Shown here: positions 17,259-25,922 of the stretch, piece after piece
How positions within the stretch are numbered: the stretch's first letter is position 1
Layout of the letters: every line of letters starts with the position of its first letter
Source: Pseudomonas sp. UBA1879
Lineage (GTDB): Bacteria > Pseudomonadota > Gammaproteobacteria > Pseudomonadales > Pseudomonadaceae
NCBI RefSeq assembly: GCF_002338065.1
Contig: NZ_DDHJ01000018.1
Location: 255,873-319,872, forward strand
DNA: 64,000 bases
Direction: 5' to 3'
The notes under the pieces: model-generated
The model's database searches: none
What the model was told of the DNA's origin: nothing
What the model saw: only the letters and a program-made list of their open reading frames with translations
Made by a program: the position numbers and the translations under genes

Positions 17259-17642
17259 TCTGAATTCCTTGAAAGCGATGCCGGCCAGCGGGTGTCGACG
17301 ACCGGCATTAATACAGTGAGCCAACTATCCGCTCACCCATGGGGGCCATTTTTTACATCGCTCGGTCAGGAAAGCAAACGTTGTGAGTGAAATGTTTGGC
17401 TTATGCCCGTTGCAGATCGGGTGCCCCGGCGATGACATGAGGCGCTGTGGGAGTGAGCTTGCTCACGAAAGCGTCGTGTCAGTCACCTTCTCGGTGAAAG
17501 TGTTTGCGCATTCGTGAGCAAGCTCACTCCCACAGACCGGGTGTACCCATGCGTGGCCTACACGATCACCGGCTTTTGATTTTCCCGCACGCCCCGGTAT
17601 GCTGCACGTCGACCTCCAATAGCCCGTGACACCGTCATTTCC
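17259..17642. other. Divergent spacer between ppnN and crtZ-like gene
   Basis: About 384 bases without a protein gene. It contains the ppnN promoter region and a long perfect inverted repeat (separate entry). The only minus-strand frame of note is antisense to the crtZ-like gene. Confidence 0.5.
17445..17535. repeat. REPIN-like inverted repeat pair
   Basis: A perfect 25-base inverted repeat: the left arm 17445-17469 (starting CTGTGGGAGTGAGC) pairs with 17511-17535, with 41 bases between. The spacer has a small inner hairpin (TCACC and GGTGA). Two REP sequences in opposite orientation form a REPIN, a common mobile unit in P. fluorescens and P. syringae genomes. Confidence 0.85.
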
Positions 17643-18182
17643 ATGATCTTCAACTTCGTGATTTTCCTCAGCACCCTGATCGCCATGGAGGGTGTCGGTT
17701 TTCTTGCGCACAAGTACGTGATGCACGGCTGGGGCTGGTTTCTGCACCGTTCCCACCACGAAGCACAGCTGGGCGCGCTGGAGACCAACGACCTCTACCT
17801 GTTGGCGCTGGGCACGATTGCAACGGGGTTGATCGTCCTCGGCAACGATGGCTACGACCCGCTGCAATGGGTGGGAGCAGGCGTCGCGGCGTTCGGGCTG
17901 ATTTACCTGCTGGTCCATGACGGCATCGTCCATCGCCACTGGCCGGTGCGTCCCCAACCGCGCAATCGCTACCTGCGCCGGCTGTATCAAGCGCACCTCA
18001 TGCACCACGCCGTAAAGGGTCGCCGCAACAGCGTGTCGTTCGGTTTTCTGTATGCGCCGCCGGTGGCGACCCTGCAAAAGCAACTGCGCGACCTGCAAGA
18101 CGCCGACCGCGCCCGTGAGCGCGAGGCCTCGCTGAGTGACCTGTGCGGCACGTCGATCAACTCGGACCTGCAGAACGGCTGA
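17643..18182 (+). CDS. crtZ: CrtZ-like beta-carotene hydroxylase, fatty-acid hydroxylase superfamily
   Basis: A 179-residue membrane protein with the di-iron histidine clusters of the superfamily: H23-x4-H28, H35-x2-HH at 38-39, then HDGIVHRH near residue 100 and HLMHH near 120. Length and motif order match CrtZ, which adds 3-hydroxyl groups to beta-ionone rings (beta-carotene to zeaxanthin). Hydrophobic segments occur at residues 3-20, 55-70 and 78-92. No other carotenoid gene (crtE, crtB, crtI, crtY) is in the window, so the real substrate is open. The C-terminal tail of about 35 residues is polar and charged. Confidence 0.85.
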   Translation: MIFNFVIFLSTLIAMEGVGFLAHKYVMHGWGWFLHRSHHEAQLGALETNDLYLLALGTIATGLIVLGNDGYDPLQWVGAGVAAFGLIYLLVHDGIVHRHWPVRPQPRNRYLRRLYQAHLMHHAVKGRRNSVSFGFLYAPPVATLQKQLRDLQDADRAREREASLSDLCGTSINSDLQNG

Positions 18183-18344
18183 GCTTCGAATCGCTCATTT
18201 CTGCTATTCGATGGCAAGTTTCATGCAATGGCCTTCATTTGTTCTTTTCAGTGGCGCTCAAGTGTCGTAGAACAGAGCGCTCTGCTGCCTGAGTCTGTTC
18301 AAGGCCAGCGTCTCAGACACCTTATCAACGCCCGGGAGACACTC

Positions 18345-19067
18345 GTGACGCAATCCATCGCACAACCCGCAACAGGCAAAACCATCACGTTCAAACGCCC
18401 TGACGGCAAAGACGTCAGCGGTTATCTGGCGACGCCAGCCAAAACCGAAGGCGCGCCGGCCATCGTCGTGATTCAGGAATGGTGGGGTCTCAACGACCAG
18501 ATCCGTGGCGTGGCTGACCGCCTGGCAGCAGCGGGTTACCTGGCGCTGGTGCCGGACCTGTATCGCGGCGAAACCACGGTCGAGGAAGAAGAGGCCCATC
18601 ACCTGATGAGCAAACTCGACTTCGCCGACGCCGCCACCCAAGACATCCGTGGTGCGGTGCAGTACCTCAAGGGGCACGCGCAGAAGGTCGGCGTCACCGG
18701 TTTCTGCATGGGCGGCGCGCTGACGCTGCTGTCGCTGAACTTCATCCCCGAACTGTCGGCGGGCGTGGTGTTCTACGGGTTTCCGCCGTTGGAATACCTC
18801 GACCCGAAAGCCATCAAAGTGCCGGTTCAGGCCCACTGGGCGACTCAGGACGAGTTCTTCCCGATCGACACCGTGGGCGAGCTGGAAAAGAAACTCAGCG
18901 AAGGTGGCGTCGACGTGGAGTTCCATCGTTACCTGGCGCACCACGCCTTCACCAACGAAACCGCCGTGGGCCATGGCCGTATTCCCGGTACACAGTACGA
19001 CCCGGTGTGGGCACAGCTGGCCTATGACCGGACGCTGACGTTCTTTGGCCGAACGCTGTGGGGCTGA
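18345..19067 (+). CDS. Dienelactone hydrolase family protein
   Basis: 240 residues from the GTG at 18345, with GGGAGA upstream; the frame is open further back to 18228 without a good start. The alpha/beta hydrolase carries the DLH signature IQEWWGLN near residue 45, the nucleophile elbow GFCMGG with C121, the Asp in ATQDEFF and the His in AHHAFTNE. A Cys nucleophile instead of Ser is characteristic. Classical members open dienelactones in chlorocatechol breakdown, but no ring-cleavage genes are nearby, so the natural ester or lactone is unknown. Confidence 0.9.
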   Translation: MTQSIAQPATGKTITFKRPDGKDVSGYLATPAKTEGAPAIVVIQEWWGLNDQIRGVADRLAAAGYLALVPDLYRGETTVEEEEAHHLMSKLDFADAATQDIRGAVQYLKGHAQKVGVTGFCMGGALTLLSLNFIPELSAGVVFYGFPPLEYLDPKAIKVPVQAHWATQDEFFPIDTVGELEKKLSEGGVDVEFHRYLAHHAFTNETAVGHGRIPGTQYDPVWAQLAYDRTLTFFGRTLWG

Positions 19068-19201
19068 TGGTTTGAGTCTTGGTGGATACAGGTCTCAGGC
19101 TGCGGCGTGAAGCCGCCCGAATTTCAAGGGGCAGTCCAGGTTCGGCGGCGTGGTTGGGGCGACCGATGTGATCCTGCCGTCGCCTCAACTGGCGCTCAGG
19201 C

Positions 19202-19609
19202 CTAACGCCGGGGCGGGATCGCGTAGGTCCCGACCACATGGGCCACGACGTCCGCCGAGCCTTCGGAATACAGCGATACCTCGCCTACGGCCAGGGTCTT
19301 GCCGACTTTCAACAACTGACACTCGGCAATGATCCGGCGCCCGGGGCCGGGTTTACGCAGGAAATTGATCGTCAGACTGGTGGTGACCGCCAGGGGCACG
19401 ATGCCGATCGCGCCGAGCACGGCCACATACAGCGCCACATCGGCCACTGCCATCAACGTAGGCCCCGACACCGTGCCGCCAGGGCGCAAGTCTGAATCAT
19501 TCACCGCCTGAGAAACCGTCGCCGTCTTGTCCCCGACCGCGTCGACGACGATCCGGGTTTGCGGAAATTCCCCGGCGATGAACGCCGCAATCGCTTCTTT
19601 GCTCGCCAT
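19202..19609 (-). CDS. PaaI-family hotdog thioesterase
   Basis: 135 residues from the ATG at 19609, with GAGGAG shortly upstream. The hotdog fold is recognised by RPGGTVSGPTLMAVADVALYVAVL, where the Asp after the Ala-Val pair is the usual active-site acid, and SLTINFLRKPGPGRRI. The family hydrolyses acyl-CoA thioesters, often phenylacetyl- or other aromatic-CoA. It stands alone between the dienelactone hydrolase and the azlCD pair. Confidence 0.88.
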   Translation of the reverse strand: MASKEAIAAFIAGEFPQTRIVVDAVGDKTATVSQAVNDSDLRPGGTVSGPTLMAVADVALYVAVLGAIGIVPLAVTTSLTINFLRKPGPGRRIIAECQLLKVGKTLAVGEVSLYSEGSADVVAHVVGTYAIPPRR

Positions 19610-19700
19610 GGAGACTCCTCGGTGATGGGCTTCGCAAGATGTGATGAGCGGGCGGGACTTGTCAACGCGTGGTTCAGTCAGGTCTGTGATTCAGCCAGGT

Positions 19701-19741
19701 CTATAGGAGCCGACGCAGGCACGACGGCCGCGAGGCGATGG
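19701..19741. repeat. Degenerate GTAG-type REP element
   Basis: CTATAGGAGCCGACGCAGG followed by CACGACGGCCGCGAGGCGATG matches the REP family around the RAYT gene with a few changes. Single copy between the thioesterase and azlC genes. Confidence 0.65.
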
Positions 19742-19894
19742 ATGCGCGATACGTGAATCGCCGATTTGGCCGGTGCCATGGCAAGCATAAAAACGACGAC
19801 TCTGCCCTTGAAAAAGTCGGTTCAAATCCCGGCCTTCCTGTGCCTAAACTGCGCACTTTGCCCAGACCCACCCCCTAATAACAAAGGACACCCG

Positions 19895-20638
19895 ATGCCG
19901 TACCGAAGCGCAGCGCAGGCCTTTTTGCATGGCGTTCGGACGCTCATGCCACTGACGCCGGGGGTTATTCCGTTCGGGTTGGTCACCGGGGTGTTGGCGG
20001 TTGGCATGGGGCTGTCACCCGCGACGGCCATGGGCATGACGCTGATTTTCTATTCCGGTTCTGCGCAGTTGGTCGCGCTGCAGCTCATGCAGACCGGGGT
20101 GTTGCCGGTGGCGATCGTGGTCACGGCGTTGATCATCAACCTGCGTTTCACCATGTACAGCGCATCGCTCGCCCCGCACCTGCACCACTTACCCCGGCGC
20201 TGGACATGGCCGGTCTCGTACATGCTTTCCGACCAGTCCTACGCGCTGAGCACCCTGAAGTTCGCGTCCGGCGAGCTGACCGGGCCCTTCGCGCATTGGT
20301 ACTACGCCGGCACAGCGTTCGCCATGTGGCTGGTCTGGCAGCTGTCGGTCCTTGGTGGAGTATTGCTCGGCGCCGGCATCCCCGAGCGTTGGTCGCTGGG
20401 GTTCGCCATACCGCTGTCCTTTCTCGCGTTGCTTGTCCCCGGCTTACGAAACGTGCCCACGTTGGCCGCTGCCACGGTCGGCGGCCTGATTGCCGTGTTG
20501 GCGGTGAGTTTGCCGTACAACCTCGGCCTGGTCCTGGCGTCGGTGGGCGGCATCATCGCCGGTTTGATAGCCGAAGGGGTGCGCAAACCTGCCGGACAGA
20601 CCCTCCGGACGCAGGAAACGGAAGGGGAAGCGCCATGA
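19895..20638 (+). CDS. azlC: AzlC family permease, large subunit of branched-chain amino acid exporter
   Basis: 247 residues from the ATG at 19895, with AAAGGA upstream. The AzlC signature is MPLTPGVIPFGLVTGVLAVG followed by IFYSGSAQLVALQL and LRFTMYSASLAPHL. About seven hydrophobic segments are visible. With AzlD it forms an exporter that in Bacillus and E. coli (YgaZH) moves branched-chain amino acids, methionine or their analogues out of the cell. The stop overlaps the azlD start by four bases. Confidence 0.93.
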   Translation: MPYRSAAQAFLHGVRTLMPLTPGVIPFGLVTGVLAVGMGLSPATAMGMTLIFYSGSAQLVALQLMQTGVLPVAIVVTALIINLRFTMYSASLAPHLHHLPRRWTWPVSYMLSDQSYALSTLKFASGELTGPFAHWYYAGTAFAMWLVWQLSVLGGVLLGAGIPERWSLGFAIPLSFLALLVPGLRNVPTLAAATVGGLIAVLAVSLPYNLGLVLASVGGIIAGLIAEGVRKPAGQTLRTQETEGEAP

Positions 20639-20961
20639 GCGACTGGGTGATGTGGTCCGTGTTCATCGCCGTCGGGCTCGGCACCTTTGTGATGCGCGTG
20701 TCTTTCATCGAACTCTACGGCCGCTGGCGCATGCCCCCACTGCTGAACCGCGCACTGGTCTATGTCCCGGCGAGCGTGCTGGCAGCGTTGGTGCTTCCGG
20801 CGGTGGTCTACCCGAACGGGCACGGCGACTTCACGATCGCCAACCCGCAAATCCCCGCCGCCATCCTCGCCGCGCTGGTCGCCTGGAAGACCCGCAACAC
20901 GTTGCTGACGTTGGGGGTGGGGATGGTGGTGTTGTGGGGGTTGCGGTGGGTTGTCGGTTGA
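20635..20961 (+). CDS. azlD: AzlD family protein, small subunit of exporter
   Basis: A 108-residue protein with four hydrophobic segments and the typical AzlD features: an early GLGTFVMRVSFI segment, LLNRALVYVPASVLAALVLPA, and a TRNTLLTLGVGM near the end. It starts at 20635 with an ATGA overlap with azlC, which implies translational coupling. It is required with AzlC for export. Confidence 0.92.
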   Translation: MSDWVMWSVFIAVGLGTFVMRVSFIELYGRWRMPPLLNRALVYVPASVLAALVLPAVVYPNGHGDFTIANPQIPAAILAALVAWKTRNTLLTLGVGMVVLWGLRWVVG

Positions 20962-20973
20962 CGTGACACCCCT

Positions 20974-21858
20974 TCAAATCTGCCCCAACAACCACCCCCG
21001 AAACGCCTGCAACGACGGCAGCATTTCATTGCGTGGCGGGTAGGTGAGGAAGTAGCTGCGCTGGCTGGGGAAGGGCAGGTCGAGGGGGATGAGTTCGGCG
21101 TTGGCGATTTCGTCGCTGACCAGAATCCGCGGCACCAGACCGATGCCGATGCCCGCTTTGACCGCCTGAATCAGATGCGAGGTCAGTTCGAAGCTTGGCC
21201 CCAGGCGCATCATCCGGTGGGGCAGGTGGTGATGGCTGAACCAGTCGCCCCAGACGTTGGGGTTATTGGCGACGTTGAGCAGCATCTGGCTGGCGATATG
21301 CTCCGGTGTCCATTGCGTCTGGGCCTTGGCGACCTGCGGCGCGATGACCACCACCAATTCTTCCGCGTGCAAACGATGGCTGATCAGGCCCGGCAGGCCG
21401 GTGTGGCCGACGACGATGGCCGCGTCGATGCCGCTGGTGTCGAAATCCACGGGGTCGATGCGCGAGTTGATGTGCACCAGCATGCCGGGGTGGTTGGCGT
21501 AAAAGTCATGCAGCCTGGGCAGCAGCCATTTGGAACCGAAGGTGGGCAGGGTGGCCAGACGCAGGCTGCCGCCCCCGGATTGATAGGCGATGGCCTGCAA
21601 CGTGGCGCTGCGAATGCGGCCCAATGCGTCGCTCATTTCCCGCTGGTACAGGCGTCCAACGTCGGTCAGTTGCACCTGTCGGCCTTCACGACGGAACAGC
21701 GTCAGGCCCAGCTGTTGCTCCAGCGCCTGAACCTGACGACTGACCGCGCTCTGGGTCAACGACAACTCAACGGCCGCGCGGGTGTAGCTTTCATGTCGGG
21801 CGGCGGCCTCGAAAGCCAGCAACAGCGACATGGAGGGGGTGAGGTGGCGGTAATTCAT
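20974..21858 (-). CDS. LysR family regulator, GcvA-like
   Basis: A 294-residue LysR protein with an N-terminal HTH (HESYTRAAVELSLTQSAVSRQVQALEQQLG) and a periplasmic-binding-like effector domain from about residue 90. The PSMSLLLAFEAAARH start and GIGIGLVPRILVSDEI segment fit the GcvA subgroup. It ends 13 bases from azlD (convergent) and is divergent from the FAD/Fe-S dehydrogenase gene, whose expression it probably controls. Confidence 0.92.
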   Translation of the reverse strand: MNYRHLTPSMSLLLAFEAAARHESYTRAAVELSLTQSAVSRQVQALEQQLGLTLFRREGRQVQLTDVGRLYQREMSDALGRIRSATLQAIAYQSGGGSLRLATLPTFGSKWLLPRLHDFYANHPGMLVHINSRIDPVDFDTSGIDAAIVVGHTGLPGLISHRLHAEELVVVIAPQVAKAQTQWTPEHIASQMLLNVANNPNVWGDWFSHHHLPHRMMRLGPSFELTSHLIQAVKAGIGIGLVPRILVSDEIANAELIPLDLPFPSQRSYFLTYPPRNEMLPSLQAFRGWLLGQI

Positions 21859-22016
21859 TCGGAAAAGTCATCGATAGCGGCAGGAATATCTGTTTGTTTC
21901 GCGCGCAAGCCTGCGGGATCATTGGCGCCATAACGATCCGAGGCTGACCGATTAATGCTCGGGCGACAAGTGTTTTGCTGTTTTCCGTGATCACACCGAC
22001 AAGAGGCCATCCCCTG

Positions 22017-25000
22017 ATGATCGCCCAACTTCTGCCCGCCGCGCCGGCGAGCCAATACCCGGATTTTCTCGATGCGTTGCGCGCCAGCGGCTTCCGTGGC
22101 GAACTCAGCGCCGATTACGCGACCCGCACGGTCCTGGCCACCGACAACTCTATTTACCAGCGATTGCCTCAGGCGGCGGTCTTTCCGAAAGATGCCGAGG
22201 ACGTCGCACGCATCGCCACGCTGATGGCCGAGCCGCGCTTTCGTCAGATCAAGCTTACCCCCCGCGGCGGCGGCACCGGCACCAATGGCCAGTCGTTGAC
22301 CGACGGCATCGTGGTCGATTTGTCCCGGCACATGAACACCATCCTCGAAATCAACGTGGAAGAGCGTTGGGTTCGGGTGCAGGCGGGGGTGGTCAAGGAT
22401 CAGCTCAACGCCGCGCTCAAACCCCACGGGCTGTTCTTTGCCCCTGAACTGTCGACCTCCAACCGCGCCACGGTCGGCGGCATGATCAACACCGACGCCA
22501 GCGGGCAGGGCAGTTGCACCTACGGCAAGACCCGCGACCACGTGCTGGAACTGCACAGCGTACTGCTCGGCGGTGAACGCCTGCACAGCCAGCCGATTTC
22601 CGACGACGCACTGGACGCTGCCTGCGCCCGGCCGGGTCGCATCGGTGAGGTCTACCGGACGGCGCGGCAGATCCAGGAAACCCAGGCCGACCTGATCGAG
22701 TCGATCTTCCCCCCGCTCAATCGCTGCCTGACCGGCTACGACCTCGCGCACCTGCGTGACGGGCAAGGGCGTTTCAACCTCAATAGCGTGCTGTGCGGCG
22801 CCGAGGGTTCCCTGGGGTATGTGGTCGAAGCCAAGCTCAACGTGTTGCCGATCCCGAAGTATTCGGTGTTGGTGAACGTGCGCTACAGCAGCTTCATGGA
22901 CGCTTTGCGCGACGCCAACGCGCTGCTGGCGCACAGGCCGCTGTCCATCGAAACCGTGGACTCCAAGGTGCTGATGCTGGCGATGAAAGACATCGTCTGG
23001 CACAGCGTCGCCGAGTATTTTCCCGCCGACCCGGACCGCCCGACCCTGGGCATCAACCTGGTGGAGTTCAGCGGCGATGACGTGGACGAGGTCAATGGCC
23101 GGGTCGCGGCGTTCATTGAGCACCTGCAGGTCGACCAGACCATCGAGCGTCTTGGCCACACGTTATCGGAGGGCGCGGCGGCGGTGAACAAGGTCTACAC
23201 CATGCGCAAGCGTTCGGTGGGCCTGCTGGGCAACGTCGAGGGCGAGATTCGTCCGCAGCCGTTCGTGGAAGATACCGCCGTGCCGCCGGAGAAACTGGCG
23301 GATTACATTGCCGAATTCCGCGCGCTGTTGGATGGCCATGGCCTGGCCTACGGCATGTTCGGTCACGTCGACGCCGGCGTACTGCACGTGCGCCCGGCGC
23401 TGGACATGAAAGACCCGGCCCAGGCCGCGCTGGTCAAGCCGATTTCTGACGCCGTCGCCGCGCTGACCCAACGCTACGGTGGCCTGCTATGGGGCGAACA
23501 CGGCAAGGGCCTGCGCTCCGAATACGTACCGGCATTTTTTGGCGAGCTGTACCCGGCGCTGCAATCGCTCAAGGGCGCGTTCGACCCGCACAACCAGCTC
23601 AACCCCGGCAAAATCTGCACCCCGCCCGATGCGGCCGAAGGGCTGCTCAAGGTCAACGAAGTCACCTTGCGTGGCCACCTCGACCGGCAGATCGACGAGC
23701 GCGTCTGGCAGAGCTTTGGCACCGCCGTGCATTGCAACGGCAACGGCGCCTGCTACAACTTCGACCCGAATGACGCTATGTGCCCGTCGTGGAAAGCCAC
23801 CCGCGAACGTCAGCATTCACCCAAGGGCCGGGCCTCGTTGATTCGTGAATGGCTGCGTTTGCAAGGGGCGGCCAACATTGACGTGCTGGAAGCGGCGAAG
23901 GGCAAGGCAAACTGGATCAAAGGCCTGCCAACGCGCTTGAGCAATAACGTCAAGCGGTCTCGGGGTCAGACGGATTTCTCCCACGAAGTCTACGACGCCA
24001 TGGCCGGGTGCCTGGCGTGTAAGTCCTGCGCCGGTCAGTGCCCGATCAAGGTCAACGTGCCGGAATTCCGCTCGCGTTTTCTGGAGCTGTACCACGGGCG
24101 TTATCAGCGCCCGCTGCGGGATTACCTGATCGGTTCGCTGGAATTCACCATTCCCTACCTGGCTTACGCGCCCGGGCTGTACAACGCGGTGATGGGCTCG
24201 AAATGGGTCAGTGGCCTGCTGGAGCGCCACGTCGGCATGCTCGACAGCCCGTTGATTCACCGCTACAACCTGCAAAGCACGCTGACACGCTGCAACGTCG
24301 CGGTCGCCAGCGTGCCGGCCCTGCGCGAGCTAAGTGACGAACAGCGTCAGCGCAGCGTGGTGCTGGTGCAGGACGCGTTCACCCGTTACTTCGAAACCCC
24401 GCTGTTGGCGTCACTCATTCAGTTGGTGCATCAGCTCGGTTATCGAGTATTCCTCGCGCCCTACAGCGCCAACGGCAAACCGCTGCACGTACAGGGTTTT
24501 CTCGGTGCCTTCGCCAAGTCCGCCGTACGCAACGCCAGCCAACTCAAGGCTCTGGCCGATTGCGGCGTGCCGCTGGTGGGGCTGGACCCGGCGATGACCC
24601 TCGTTTATCGCCAGGAATACCAGAAGGTGCCGGGCCTTGAAGGCAGCCCGACGGTGTTACTGCCGCAGGAGTGGCTGATCGACGCATTGCCCGAATCCAT
24701 CGCACAGGCGCCAACGCAGACCTTCCGTTTGCTGGCCCACTGCACCGAAAAAACCAACGTTCCGGCCAGTACGTCGCAGTGGGAAAAAGTCTTCGGCCGG
24801 GTCGGTTTGAAACTGGTCACCGAAGCCACCGGTTGCTGCGGCATGTCCGGCACCTACGGCCACGAGGCGCGCAATCAAGGCACGTCGAAGACGATCTTCG
24901 AACAGTCCTGGGCGACCAAGCTGGACCAGCCGGGTGAGGCGCTGGCAACGGGGTATTCGTGCCGCAGCCAGGTCAAGCGTCAGGCGGACCGGGCCTTGCG

Positions 25001-25043
25001 CCACCCGCTGGAAGTGGTGCTGGAGCGGCTGTTGGCGAAATGA
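22017..25043 (+). CDS. ydiJ: FAD-linked dehydrogenase with Fe-S and CCG domains (YdiJ/D-2-hydroxyglutarate dehydrogenase type)
   Basis: 1008 residues. The N-terminal FAD-binding domain (about 50-190) has TPRGGGTGTNGQSL; the FAD-oxidase C domain with RPALDMKD follows to about residue 555 and ends in HNQLNPGKICTP. The Fe-S part starts with HCNGNGACYNF and contains CLACKSCAGQCP near residue 664. The C-terminal cysteine-rich domain has TGCCGMSGTYGHE near 939. This is the YdiJ architecture, which oxidises D-2-hydroxy acids such as D-2-hydroxyglutarate or D-lactate and passes electrons to the respiratory chain. A LysR gene is divergent. The AGAGG site is 11 bases from the ATG, a bit far. Confidence 0.9.
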   Translation: MIAQLLPAAPASQYPDFLDALRASGFRGELSADYATRTVLATDNSIYQRLPQAAVFPKDAEDVARIATLMAEPRFRQIKLTPRGGGTGTNGQSLTDGIVVDLSRHMNTILEINVEERWVRVQAGVVKDQLNAALKPHGLFFAPELSTSNRATVGGMINTDASGQGSCTYGKTRDHVLELHSVLLGGERLHSQPISDDALDAACARPGRIGEVYRTARQIQETQADLIESIFPPLNRCLTGYDLAHLRDGQGRFNLNSVLCGAEGSLGYVVEAKLNVLPIPKYSVLVNVRYSSFMDALRDANALLAHRPLSIETVDSKVLMLAMKDIVWHSVAEYFPADPDRPTLGINLVEFSGDDVDEVNGRVAAFIEHLQVDQTIERLGHTLSEGAAAVNKVYTMRKRSVGLLGNVEGEIRPQPFVEDTAVPPEKLADYIAEFRALLDGHGLAYGMFGHVDAGVLHVRPALDMKDPAQAALVKPISDAVAALTQRYGGLLWGEHGKGLRSEYVPAFFGELYPALQSLKGAFDPHNQLNPGKICTPPDAAEGLLKVNEVTLRGHLDRQIDERVWQSFGTAVHCNGNGACYNFDPNDAMCPSWKATRERQHSPKGRASLIREWLRLQGAANIDVLEAAKGKANWIKGLPTRLSNNVKRSRGQTDFSHEVYDAMAGCLACKSCAGQCPIKVNVPEFRSRFLELYHGRYQRPLRDYLIGSLEFTIPYLAYAPGLYNAVMGSKWVSGLLERHVGMLDSPLIHRYNLQSTLTRCNVAVASVPALRELSDEQRQRSVVLVQDAFTRYFETPLLASLIQLVHQLGYRVFLAPYSANGKPLHVQGFLGAFAKSAVRNASQLKALADCGVPLVGLDPAMTLVYRQEYQKVPGLEGSPTVLLPQEWLIDALPESIAQAPTQTFRLLAHCTEKTNVPASTSQWEKVFGRVGLKLVTEATGCCGMSGTYGHEARNQGTSKTIFEQSWATKLDQPGEALATGYSCRSQVKRQADRALRHPLEVVLERLLAK

Positions 25044-25048
25044 AAAAC

Positions 25049-25069
25049 GGCCCGTTCGCGGGCCTTTTT
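25049..25069. terminator. Bidirectional terminator between convergent genes
   Basis: GGCCCG (25049-25054) pairs with CGGGCC (25059-25064) across TTCG, flanked by five A and five T, so it works in both directions. The T run contains the stop codon of the LuxR gene on the minus strand. Confidence 0.85.
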
Positions 25070-25838
25070 ACGACGGCAGCAGCGAGGAAAACAGCTCGGA
25101 CTGGGTCTTGATCCCGAGCTTGCTGTAGATGTGCCGCCGATGGGTTTTCACGGTGTCCACCGAGATGTCCCGCAGGTCGGCTATCCGTTTGCTGGAATGC
25201 CCCCTGAGCATCAACTGACAGATGTCGAACTCGCGAGAGGTCAGTGTCGCCCGCAGGTTTTCCAGCCCGTGGTGGGACGGCGCCCGAGAGGGCTGCGGGC
25301 CGTGCTGGCCGTGGAGCTGGCGCTGACGAATCAGCGCCTCGATCCACGGCTGGAACAGCGCGAGGTGCGCGACCTCGTCCTGAGTGATTGGCGTGCGTGA
25401 GCCGAACGACAGGCAGACCAGCTGGCGGTCGTCGATGCGGCAATTGAACTGGATCTCGTCGGCGACCACGTTCAGGTGGAAATAGCGCTGGTAATACTCG
25501 GTCTGCTCAAAACAGTCGGGCGCCACGTCCCGCAGCTGGAACAGCCCGCTTTGCGCGTGTTCGCAGTTGACCCGGTAAAACGGGTCGATCAGATAGATGC
25601 CGCCCAGGTAATCCTGAAACAACGGGTCCGGCCCACCGTCATCGGCAGGTGATTCGTCGAGCAGATAGGGGCGACCGTCCTTGAACAGCAGCGCGACCCA
25701 GTTATCGAACCGCAGCACATCGCTGACCCGCCGCACCACCGTCTGCCAGAAATTCGGCTGGTCGATGGCACCGATCAGTATCCCGAACGTGCGATGCCAG
25801 GCGATTTCCTGCAACGTCGGCGGCGTGGTCATTGTCAC
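25068..25838 (-). CDS. LuxR family transcriptional regulator
   Basis: 256 residues. The C-terminal HTH (about 193-256) reads LTSREFDICQLMLRGHSSKRIADLRDISVDTVKTH in overlapping parts, typical of GerE/LuxR, followed by HIYSKLGIKTQSELF. The N-terminal 190 residues are not an acyl-homoserine-lactone domain; they look GAF-like and are shared by Pseudomonas regulators next to catabolic genes. It is divergent from the amidase and permease genes, 84 bases apart, and probably controls them. Confidence 0.88.
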   Translation of the reverse strand: MTMTTPPTLQEIAWHRTFGILIGAIDQPNFWQTVVRRVSDVLRFDNWVALLFKDGRPYLLDESPADDGGPDPLFQDYLGGIYLIDPFYRVNCEHAQSGLFQLRDVAPDCFEQTEYYQRYFHLNVVADEIQFNCRIDDRQLVCLSFGSRTPITQDEVAHLALFQPWIEALIRQRQLHGQHGPQPSRAPSHHGLENLRATLTSREFDICQLMLRGHSSKRIADLRDISVDTVKTHRRHIYSKLGIKTQSELFSSLLPS

Positions 25839-25922
25839 TCCTTCGGATTACCCATGACGTGTGATTACCCCGTGGGCGGCAAGGGCCGATAATACCTGAC
25901 GACCGGCGTACGGAGAGCACAC

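Noticed and set aside
19790..19860. Stretch with GGTTCAAATCC resembling a tRNA T-loop
   Set aside because: No acceptor, D or anticodon arms can be paired in the preceding 60 bases, and the T stem does not pair properly.
21855..23159. 434-codon minus-strand frame inside the FAD/Fe-S dehydrogenase gene
   Set aside because: Antisense to clear FAD-binding motifs; product lacks family features.
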